From DASCNA01 sp036011305 (GTDB taxonomy: Bacteria > Verrucomicrobiota > Lentisphaeria > Victivallales > GWF2-38-69), in assembly GCA_036011305.1 (NCBI GenBank), contig DASCNA010000101.1, positions 1 through 44,489 on the forward strand: a DNA stretch of 44,489 nt, read 5' to 3'. Within the stretch, counting starts at the first letter, position 1, and every line of letters starts with the position of its first letter. This document shows positions 25,446 through 33,133 of the stretch, in pieces. The notes under the pieces are model-generated. The model was given only the letters and a program-made list of their open reading frames with translations, made no database searches and was not told the DNA's origin. The translations under genes and the position numbers were made by a program.

Positions 25446-26600
25446 TTAGATATATATCCTAGGCATTCTTGCGGTTAATGAAGATATTATTTCATAAGAA
25501 ATTGTATCGGAATTTACAGCTAAAGTGTTAGCAGTGATTAATTGATCTTTTTGTTTGCCGAGGATTACAACCTCATCTGAGGGCTGAACATTTTTTAAAT
25601 GGCCAACATCAACCATAAAAAAATCCATACATATTCTTCCGACAATAGGTGCCAGTTTTCCATGAATTAAAACAAATCCTTTAGGTTTTTTCTGCCATCT
25701 GTATCCATCTGCATAGCCAATCGGAATCGTAGCTATTTTTGTATCATTCTTGGTGGTATATATTGAACTGTAACTTATTCTGCTTCCTTTTGGAACATCT
25801 TTAACATGGGCGACCAGCGCTTTAATTGTCATTGCTGGTTTTAAATTAATCTGCCTATTTATACAGCATGTTGGAAGGATTCCGTATAAACAGATTCCAG
25901 GTCTTACCATATTCATATGTGAATTATTAAAGTTGAGCATGGCGGCACTATTTGCTGAGTGTATTATCGGAATAATAATTTTCCTTAACGATAATCTATA
26001 TATAAAGTCATTAAAAATATTTAGTTGTTTTGTCGAATATTCATAATCAAAAGAATCAGCTACAGCAAAATGTGTATATATTCCTTCAATGAATAAACCG
26101 TCTAAATTAGTTATATTTTCGACATCGTCAAGAATTTTGTCTAAAGTATGTAGATATAATTTTTGATCTTCTATGAGTGGAATAAATATACCTAAACGTC
26201 CCATACCTGTGTCAATTTTAATATGAACTTTAACTTTTTTATTTAGTGATATAGCTGCATCGGAAATTGATTTGGCTGTTTTGTAATCATATACGGTGAG
26301 GGTAATATTCTGTCTTATCGCTTCTTTAATAAATTCAATAGGTGTATATCCAAAAATTAAAATAGGTATGTTTATACCTGCAATTCTTAGTTCAAGCGCT
26401 TCATTTGGCCTGCTGACTCCAAAATAATCCACCTTGTTATTGAGCAATCTGAGAGCTGTCTTTACAGCTCCGTGTCCGTATGCATTGCCCTTTACAACAG
26501 CCATTATTCGTGTGGTTGGCAAAAGCCAGTTTCTTATCTCCATTAAATTATGGCTGATAGCATTTAAATCAATTTCAGTCCAAACAGGATGCTTATTCAT
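25446..26600 (-). CDS. alr: Alanine racemase
   Basis: This PLP enzyme makes D-alanine for peptidoglycan. The 384-residue protein starts WTEIDLNAISHNL, has the PLP lysine in VVKGNAYGHGA near residue 38, IKIDTGMGRLG, the phosphate-contact segment NMVRPGICLYG, the catalytic tyrosine region RISYSSIYTT, and the end motifs TIPIGYADGY and VGRICMDFFMVDV. The length is typical. It is divergent from the Na/Pi fusion gene. Confidence 0.95.
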   Translation of the reverse strand: MNKHPVWTEIDLNAISHNLMEIRNWLLPTTRIMAVVKGNAYGHGAVKTALRLLNNKVDYFGVSRPNEALELRIAGINIPILIFGYTPIEFIKEAIRQNITLTVYDYKTAKSISDAAISLNKKVKVHIKIDTGMGRLGIFIPLIEDQKLYLHTLDKILDDVENITNLDGLFIEGIYTHFAVADSFDYEYSTKQLNIFNDFIYRLSLRKIIIPIIHSANSAAMLNFNNSHMNMVRPGICLYGILPTCCINRQINLKPAMTIKALVAHVKDVPKGSRISYSSIYTTKNDTKIATIPIGYADGYRWQKKPKGFVLIHGKLAPIVGRICMDFFMVDVGHLKNVQPSDEVVILGKQKDQLITANTLAVNSDTISYEIISSLTARMPRIYI

Positions 26601-26780
26601 AATAGTTTAAATTTATAGTAAAAAATAAATAGTTTAATGGGTAATAATTTTAAAATTCAATTATATAATGTGTTAAAATTTTATACAAAATATCTATAAT
26701 ATCTAATAACCGTATTATAAGCCAAATAATATAAAATAATAAAGACGTTTAGAGTAATATCAAAAAAAGGTGGCTATTTA

Positions 26781-29234
26781 ATGCACAAAAAATTATTACC
26801 TGTAGTTGTACTGCTACTGTCTGCTATTTTCCTTCTTTCAGGTTGTAGAAAAGAAAATCCTAATAAAACTGTTGATAAAATTGTTATAATCCAGGGATCA
26901 GACCAGCAGGCTTTACCCAATAGTGAATTTAAAAAAGAGTTAAAACTGGAACTACTTGGTCCGAGAATTCCAGGTTTATTCGGAGGAAAAGGTACAAGAG
27001 AACCTGTTAAAGGTGTTAAGGTAGATTTTATTCCAATCAAAGGGAGTGATTTAATATTTACTCCAGAAGTAGCTTATTCCAAAGTAGGAGGAGCAGTTAC
27101 AGTAAAAATAAGAACTGGAAATCAGATTGGAGATCAATATTTTAAAATTGTACCCGAAAATTCAAAAATTACTAAAACTGTCAGGTTAATCAGCGGAGTT
27201 TTAATCGATGGTATTTCGCAGGAAACATATTCAGGGAACTATTTACCGAAGCCGTTAAAATTAAAATTAGTAGATAAGGCTGGGAAACCTGTTCAAGGTG
27301 CAGATGTTTTTTTTCATGTTTCTTCTTCTCCGGAGAAAAAAACAACGGCTAAGTGTGTTCCCGGAAAAACTGTTACTAATAAAGATGGTATCGCTAAAAC
27401 AAGAGTTAAAGTTGGTAAAGATACTGGAATTTATAATGTTGTAGCAGAGGTTAATGATTCTGCTAAAAATATAAATTACAGAGGAATTCACATCAAAGAA
27501 TTGGGAATTAATGTAGTAAGATTAATAATTATTGTATTAGCCGGATTGGCAATATTTATTTATGGGATGAAACTAATGAGTGATGGTCTGCAACTGGTAG
27601 CGGGTCAGAAACTGAAAGGTGTTCTAAAGTTTTTTACAAAAAATAGGTTTATTGCTGTATTGGCGGGAACTGTTGTTACAGCGGCAATCCAATCTTCAAG
27701 TGCATGTACAGTTATGGTTGTCGGATTTGTTAATGCAGGTCTTTTGACATTAACACAGGCTATAGGAATTATATTTGGAGCTAATATAGGGACTACAGTA
27801 ACAGCTCAGATTATTTCATTTAAATTAGAAGGCCTGGCATTTCCTGCGATTATAATCGGTGCTGTTATAATGATGTGTTCAAAGAAAACTGTATTAAAAG
27901 GATGGGGGCAAACTATTTTTGGATTTGGTTTACTGTTCTTCGGTATGGGGCTTATGGGATCTGAGCTTAAACTGATAAGCAAATTTCCTTCTTTTGTGAA
28001 TTTTTTTAATCATTTTGACTGCTCTCCTGTAAATGGTTATATGCCGTTTTTATCTATAATAGGTGCGATTGGTATTGGAGCATTGATGACAGTATTAATA
28101 CAAAGTAGTTCAGCTACAATCGGTATTGCATTAGCTTTGGCCATGGGAGGTTTAATTAATTTTTATACTGCAGTACCTTTGATCTTAGGAGATAATATAG
28201 GTACAACAATTACTGCTTTACTTGCGTCATTGGGAGCTAACAGACCGGCCAGGCAAACTGCTATTGCGCATATGTTATTTAATGTCATAGGGGCGATATA
28301 TATGATAATATTGTTTTTTATACCTTATCCCGGGACAAATATTCCTATATACTTATATTTTATTAATGCTATAACTCCAGGTGATGTTTTTGCTGTTATT
28401 CCAGAAAATATTGCGAGACATATAGCAATGGCACATACAGTCTTTAATGTAATTAATGTTATAATATTTCTACCTTTTGTAGCGGTAATTGCCAGAATAT
28501 GTAATTATATAATTAAGATTAAAGGTGATCAGTCGATTGTGATAGAAAACCTCGAACCCCATTTGCTAGAAACCCCTGTATTAGCTATAAGACAAGTGTC
28601 GTCATCTTTGAATTATATGCTTAATGAATCATGGTCTATGATTAAAACTTCTATTAATGATGTATTTCTAGCTAATAAAGTTGAAGATAAAGTTATTTCT
28701 GATCTTTCAGAAAGAGAACTTAGAATAGATCAAATGCAGGAGGATATAACAGAATATTTGGTTAAGTTGACACAGAAAAGATTAACGATGGTACAGGCTG
28801 AATTGGTTCCGCATCTTATGCATTGTACAAATGATACAGAAAAAATAGCAGATTTTTCTGATCTGATAATAGGACTGCGCAAAAGAATGAAATCTAAAGA
28901 TCTTAAATTATCTAAAGAAGCTGAGAGTGAGTTTTCTGATTTATGGGGTAAAATATATACTCAGGCTGAAAGTGTAATGAATTATCTGGAAAACGCTGAA
29001 GAGACGAATATAAATATTGCAGAGAAAAAGGCAAGAAAAATTAAATCTCTTACTGCAAAGATGGAAAAAGCTCATATTAAAAGATTGGAAAAAGGAAAAT
29101 GTAATGTAAAAACAGGGGTGATTTTTATTGAAATGCTTAGTATATCAGAACAAATAAGCAGCTGCTTGGAAAATATTTCAGATAGAATACCTAAAATAAA
29201 ACGCTATTACTCAGGCAATAGAGTAATATCTTAA
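26781..29234 (+). CDS. Na+/phosphate cotransporter fused to an N-terminal lipobox and Ig-like domains, with C-terminal PhoU-like helices
   Basis: Residues 1-23 form a lipoprotein signal ending LLSGC. About 210 residues of beta-rich, extracytoplasmic sequence follow, with two Big_1/invasin-like repeats, each with a 'VKGVKVDF' or 'PVQGADVFFHV' strand and a 'TNKDGIAKTRVKVG' turn. The transporter core has both NptA/PiT-2-type repeats: AAIQSSSACTVMVVGF with GANIGTTVTA, and VLIQSSSATIGIALA with GDNIGTTITA. The last 220 residues are helical and PhoU-like. Topology: lipid anchor and Ig domains outside, carrier in the membrane, PhoU part in the cytoplasm. AGGTGG precedes ATG 26781. The N-terminal module is unusual and could bind phosphate-containing polymers or envelope partners; that is inference. 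Confidence 0.85.
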   Translation: MHKKLLPVVVLLLSAIFLLSGCRKENPNKTVDKIVIIQGSDQQALPNSEFKKELKLELLGPRIPGLFGGKGTREPVKGVKVDFIPIKGSDLIFTPEVAYSKVGGAVTVKIRTGNQIGDQYFKIVPENSKITKTVRLISGVLIDGISQETYSGNYLPKPLKLKLVDKAGKPVQGADVFFHVSSSPEKKTTAKCVPGKTVTNKDGIAKTRVKVGKDTGIYNVVAEVNDSAKNINYRGIHIKELGINVVRLIIIVLAGLAIFIYGMKLMSDGLQLVAGQKLKGVLKFFTKNRFIAVLAGTVVTAAIQSSSACTVMVVGFVNAGLLTLTQAIGIIFGANIGTTVTAQIISFKLEGLAFPAIIIGAVIMMCSKKTVLKGWGQTIFGFGLLFFGMGLMGSELKLISKFPSFVNFFNHFDCSPVNGYMPFLSIIGAIGIGALMTVLIQSSSATIGIALALAMGGLINFYTAVPLILGDNIGTTITALLASLGANRPARQTAIAHMLFNVIGAIYMIILFFIPYPGTNIPIYLYFINAITPGDVFAVIPENIARHIAMAHTVFNVINVIIFLPFVAVIARICNYIIKIKGDQSIVIENLEPHLLETPVLAIRQVSSSLNYMLNESWSMIKTSINDVFLANKVEDKVISDLSERELRIDQMQEDITEYLVKLTQKRLTMVQAELVPHLMHCTNDTEKIADFSDLIIGLRKRMKSKDLKLSKEAESEFSDLWGKIYTQAESVMNYLENAEETNINIAEKKARKIKSLTAKMEKAHIKRLEKGKCNVKTGVIFIEMLSISEQISSCLENISDRIPKIKRYYSGNRVIS

Positions 29235-29260
29235 AAATGAAAATTTCTGGAAGAATAAAA

Positions 29261-29300
29261 AGGCAAATGTTATTTATAACATTTGCCTATTACTTTTTTA
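29261..29300. terminator. Bidirectional terminator between the Na/Pi gene and guaA
   Basis: AGGCAAATGTTAT and ATAACATTTGCCT form a perfect 13-pair stem with a TT loop. On the - strand it runs directly into TTTTTATT, so it is a strong terminator for the guaA operon; on the + strand a T-run follows after five bases. Confidence 0.85.
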
Positions 29301-29333
29301 TGGCTAAATAAATGTGCAATCAACAATTATACA

Positions 29334-30881
29334 TTATTCCCATTCGATAGTACCAGGGGGTTTTGATGTAATATCAAGAACTACTCTGTTTATACCTCTG
29401 ACTTCACTTACAATTCTGCTAGATATTTTTTCAAGTAAGTCATAGGGAAGTCTTACCCAGTCTGCAGTCATTCCGTCATTACTGTCGACAATTCTTAAAG
29501 CTGCAACATTTTCATAAGTTCTTTCATCTCCCATAACTCCAACAGTTTTTACAGGAAGTAATACTGCAAAAGCTTGCCATGTTTTATAATATAAATCCGC
29601 ATTAATCATCTCTTCAACAACAATAGAATCTGCTTCTCTTAAAACATCTAATTCATTTTTTGAAACAGCGCCAAGCATTCTTACTCCGAGTCCTGGACCT
29701 GGAAAAGGCTGACGCATAACTACTTCCTTTGGTAAACCTAATTCAGTACCCAGTTTTCTAACTTCATCTTTAAATAAGCATCGTAACGGTTCAAGAAGTT
29801 TCAGATTCATTCTTTCCGGAAGTCCACCTACATTATGATGACTTTTAATCATAGCACTTGGGTTTCCTGCTATGGAAATACTTTCTATAACATCAGGATA
29901 AGTAGTTCCTTGCGCTAAAAACTTAGCATTTTCTACATTAGATGCAGCTTCATCAAAAACTTCAATAAATTCATGTCCAATAATTTTTCTTTTCTTTTCA
30001 GGTTCAGATACATCTGCAAGTTTTGTGAGAAATCTATTTTCAGCATCAATACATTTAAGATTTAGTTTAAAATGCCTGGCATATAGATCCATCACCTGTT
30101 CTGCTTCATTTTTGCGCAAAAGTCCGTTATTTACAAATATGCAATTTAATTGAGTACCTACAGCCTTATGTATAAGAGCAGCTGCAACTGAAGAATCCAC
30201 TCCACCGCTCAAAGCTAAAATCACTTTATTATTTCCTACTTTTTCTTTTATTTCCTTAATAGCAATATCTATATAAGAACTCATAGTCCATGATGCTTCT
30301 GCTTTACAGATATTAAGACAAAAATTAGATATTATTTTGGCTCCTTGCTCTGAATGGACGACTTCAGGATGGAATTGAATACCATAGAGACTTCTGCTGT
30401 CATCGCAAATAGCAGCAAATTCTGTATTAGACGTTGAAGCTAGGATTTTAAATGAATCAGGTATATTTTCGACTTTATCACCGTGACTCATCCATATAGT
30501 CAATTCATCTTGATGTATGTCTTTAAAAAGTGAGGTCTTATCTTTTAAGTATAATTTTGTTCTTCCATATTCTCTTGCATTACTTGCTGCTACTTTACCT
30601 CCGTCATTATGTATCATTAACTGGAGACCGTAACAAATCCCAAGGATTGGTATACCTAAAGAAAAAATACTTTCATCACATCTAGGAGAGTTTTCATCCA
30701 GAACACTAGATGGGCCTCCACTTAGTATTATCCCTATAGGTTTATGCGTTCTAATTTCTCTAGCTGATATATTAAAAGGAAGGATTTGACTGTAAATGTT
30801 GAGCTCTCTCACTCTTCTGGCAATAAGTTGACTGTATTGTGAGCCAAAATCTAAAATAATAATATTTTCTCTGTAATTCAT
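29334..30881 (-). CDS. guaA: GMP synthase (glutamine-hydrolysing)
   Basis: It converts XMP, glutamine and ATP into GMP. The N-terminal glutamine amidotransferase has the nucleophile in GICYGLQLM and the GQFHPEV-type His/Glu segment QFHPEVVHSEQG. The ATP-pyrophosphatase has LSGGVDSSVAAAL. The C-terminal dimerisation domain has QPFPGPGLGVRMLG and the canonical end DITSKPPGTIEWE. The 515-residue length is normal. Its start lies three bases after the stop of the zinc-ribbon microprotein, at the end of a long operon. Confidence 0.97.
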   Translation of the reverse strand: MNYRENIIILDFGSQYSQLIARRVRELNIYSQILPFNISAREIRTHKPIGIILSGGPSSVLDENSPRCDESIFSLGIPILGICYGLQLMIHNDGGKVAASNAREYGRTKLYLKDKTSLFKDIHQDELTIWMSHGDKVENIPDSFKILASTSNTEFAAICDDSRSLYGIQFHPEVVHSEQGAKIISNFCLNICKAEASWTMSSYIDIAIKEIKEKVGNNKVILALSGGVDSSVAAALIHKAVGTQLNCIFVNNGLLRKNEAEQVMDLYARHFKLNLKCIDAENRFLTKLADVSEPEKKRKIIGHEFIEVFDEAASNVENAKFLAQGTTYPDVIESISIAGNPSAMIKSHHNVGGLPERMNLKLLEPLRCLFKDEVRKLGTELGLPKEVVMRQPFPGPGLGVRMLGAVSKNELDVLREADSIVVEEMINADLYYKTWQAFAVLLPVKTVGVMGDERTYENVAALRIVDSNDGMTADWVRLPYDLLEKISSRIVSEVRGINRVVLDITSKPPGTIEWE

Positions 30882-30884
30882 AAT

Positions 30885-31136
30885 TTATAATTCTTTTTTT
30901 ATTTTTATTTTTTTGATGTAACAAAGATTATCACACCTGGGACATTTTGCAGATAGTTCTCTGGGTTTAACAATAAATGCATAGCTGCAGTCTTCACAAA
31001 CACACAATTTACCATCAGACAATGACCAATCATTAATATTGGTTCGCCATGATTCTCTGATCCATAGAATAGTTAAGTAAACTATCCAAATTAGCAGATA
31101 AATAAAAAAACCGTTTCCGTAACTGAGGGGAATCAT
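30885..31136 (-). CDS. 83-residue membrane microprotein with a zinc ribbon
   Basis: One N-terminal membrane helix (FFIYLLIWIVYLTILWI) is followed by a soluble domain with four paired cysteines, CEDC and CPRC, and a preceding CV; the CxxC-N15-CxxC spacing suits a zinc ribbon or rubredoxin-like knuckle facing the cytoplasm. The family is not recognised. It starts inside the tonB-like stop (ATGA at 31133-31136) and is followed by guaA after three bases, so it is translationally coupled on both sides. A role with the TonB/ExbBD set is suggested only by order. Confidence 0.65.
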   Translation of the reverse strand: MIPLSYGNGFFIYLLIWIVYLTILWIRESWRTNINDWSLSDGKLCVCEDCSYAFIVKPRELSAKCPRCDNLCYIKKIKIKKEL

Positions 31137-31936
31137 TTATTATCAACTTTCGAGTAATTATTTTGCCATTCAATACTAATATTAACAGTTGTACCTAATA
31201 ATGATCTCTTTATCTTCTTGGAAGAATCATCAAATATTATATTGCTTAAAGCCTGTTTATCAAGTTCTTGAGATCCGCACGAAGATATTATTTTAGCATA
31301 AGGTAATAACTTGTCTGAGGCAGGATACTTTAATTCTATTTGTGTTAAAGATTTAGGATTATATTTTTTTATTAGCTGTTCTATTTTATTCCAATTGTGA
31401 AATTTAATCGGGAAATTTACTCCAGTATAAGTGTTATAAGAATAAGGATATTTATAAATCTCAGCCCGTTTTGGCAGCGTGTCGGGAACAGAAGGTGTTT
31501 TGAAAGGTACTATTCTGGTGAATAAATCAATTGAAGATTCATTTACCAGCGGTATTTGAGCAATTTTGAAATTATCTGTAAATATTGACTGATATAGTAT
31601 AGATTTGTTAAACTTTGTTTTTTTGGGAAAGCTAGTTAAAGATATAGGTGAGCGTAAAACTCTGCTATAACCATATTTGCTATTTGGGCTTGTCATAAGT
31701 GATGGGGTTTCATCTTGCATCCAATACAGAAGTCGCTTCTCACTATTTGATAAGTTATAATTGTACAAGGGAAGCATAATTATCTTACTTTTTTCTTGTT
31801 TATTAAAGTTATATTCTATTTTTGAAGTAGAAAATAGAGATATAAGAATAAGATTACCAAGTATACACACAGAAATAGCAAATAACCATGGTTTAAATTT
31901 GCAGTGTTTGTTTTTATGACTCGATATATTATTCAT
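31133..31936 (-). CDS. Divergent TonB-like periplasmic energy-transducing protein
   Basis: The 267-residue protein has a single N-terminal helix (WLFAISVCILGNLILISLFS), a middle Ser/Pro/Asn-rich span, and a C-terminal domain with the TonB signature: an 'A-IISSCGSQELDKQALSN' segment (TonB: SSG-P-LD-AAL) followed by GTTVNISIEW. The proline-lysine repeat of classic TonB is absent. Its place directly after exbB and exbD supports a TonB/TolA role. Function as the moving link between motor and outer membrane is inferred. It overlaps the microprotein by four bases. Confidence 0.65.
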   Translation of the reverse strand: MNNISSHKNKHCKFKPWLFAISVCILGNLILISLFSTSKIEYNFNKQEKSKIIMLPLYNYNLSNSEKRLLYWMQDETPSLMTSPNSKYGYSRVLRSPISLTSFPKKTKFNKSILYQSIFTDNFKIAQIPLVNESSIDLFTRIVPFKTPSVPDTLPKRAEIYKYPYSYNTYTGVNFPIKFHNWNKIEQLIKKYNPKSLTQIELKYPASDKLLPYAKIISSCGSQELDKQALSNIIFDDSSKKIKRSLLGTTVNISIEWQNNYSKVDNK

Positions 31937-32018
31937 GTTATATAGTTATTAAATCTTAACTGTTTCGACAAGACTTATAATTTTCTAATCCAGTTTATCT
32001 GGGTTAGATTTTGGTGTT

Positions 32019-32450
32019 TTATTCTTTTTCAAACGGAACCTGATGAACATTATTTTTTACAGAACCTACTGCAAAATATACATTTAAGTTGAGGCTGGTT
32101 GCCATTGCTAAAACTTTTGCTACTGCTCCCTGAGGAGTCGCTTTATCTGCTCTTATGATAATGCTGTCAACCTGATATTTAGAAGAGAGGACGGCAAGCT
32201 GTTCTTTCAGCGTTTTTAAATCCATCACTTGATCATTGAAATAATAATTATCATATTTATCAATTGTAATAACTAATTTTTCAGCACTTGTTGGTTCACC
32301 TGTAACAGATGGCAGTTGAACATTTATTGCTGAAACCTGAACAAAAGAGCTGCTAAGCATAAAAAATATGAGTAGCAAAAATATGACATCAATCAAAGGT
32401 ACGAAATTATATTTTCCTTTTAGAATTTTTAGCCTGGTTTCGATTTTCAC
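32019..32450 (-). CDS. exbD: ExbD/TolR-family biopolymer transport protein
   Basis: The 143-residue protein has a short cytoplasmic start and one helix, YNFVPLIDVIFLLLIFFMLS, carrying the conserved membrane aspartate (LIDV) used in proton translocation. The periplasmic part has LKTLKEQLAVLSSKY and IIRADKATPQGAVAKVLAMA, a typical ExbD/TolR fold. The start is GTG 32450 with AGGA upstream, since no ATG begins the conserved part. It follows exbB after 23 bases. Confidence 0.9.
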   Translation of the reverse strand: MKIETRLKILKGKYNFVPLIDVIFLLLIFFMLSSSFVQVSAINVQLPSVTGEPTSAEKLVITIDKYDNYYFNDQVMDLKTLKEQLAVLSSKYQVDSIIIRADKATPQGAVAKVLAMATSLNLNVYFAVGSVKNNVHQVPFEKE

Positions 32451-32473
32451 GTTAATATATCCTAAAATTATAT

Positions 32474-33121
32474 TTAGAGTTGTTCTGTATTTTTACCGAT
32501 AGATTTGATATCATGTGTGCTAAAAAAATATATTATTTCTGAAGAGGCCTTATCTATATCTAAAACAATTGTCTGAATTCGTGAAACAAGATAATTGTAT
32601 GCGATATGACAAGGTATAGCGACACATAGACCTGCAGCAGTTGTTAATAATGCCTGCCATACAGCTTCTGATAAACCTACAGCATTTACGAATGCACCTT
32701 TAGCTTGAATTACCTGGAATGCATCTATCATTCCTAGTACTGTTCCAAGAAGCCCCAGCAAAGGAGCAATATACGCAATTGTGGCTATTATATTCATTCT
32801 GCGTTCCATTCTGGGGATTTCATCAAGTGAAGCATTGGTAGCTGCCTGTTTCAGGTTTTTCTCGTTTTGGGCATATCGTAATATAACTGATCTTAAAACA
32901 TGAGAAACAGGTCCCGGAGTTTCCTCGCATAGTGTTATAGCTTCCATCAGGTTTCCACGTTTGATTACATTAATTAAGCCGTTTAATAGCTCTCCAACAT
33001 TAATCTGAGCCCTATGAAGATGGAACCAGCGCTCCAGGATAATGATTAATGCTATAAAACTGCTGAAAACTATTAACCACATTACAGGGCCGCCGTATTT
33101 TACTATATCGACAAAAAGCAT
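32474..33121 (-). CDS. exbB: ExbB/TolQ/MotA-family proton channel protein
   Basis: The 215-residue protein has the three-helix layout of the family, with GGPVMWLIVFSSFIALIIIL early, YIAPLLGLLGTVLGMIDAF in the central conserved region, and a third helix ALLTTAAGLCVAIPCHIAYN. With ExbD it forms the pentameric proton-driven motor that moves TonB or TolA. A clean AAGGAG site precedes ATG 33121. It lies between a giant TPR gene and exbD. Confidence 0.92.
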   Translation of the reverse strand: MLFVDIVKYGGPVMWLIVFSSFIALIIILERWFHLHRAQINVGELLNGLINVIKRGNLMEAITLCEETPGPVSHVLRSVILRYAQNEKNLKQAATNASLDEIPRMERRMNIIATIAYIAPLLGLLGTVLGMIDAFQVIQAKGAFVNAVGLSEAVWQALLTTAAGLCVAIPCHIAYNYLVSRIQTIVLDIDKASSEIIYFFSTHDIKSIGKNTEQL

Positions 33122-33133
33122 AAAATTTACTCC

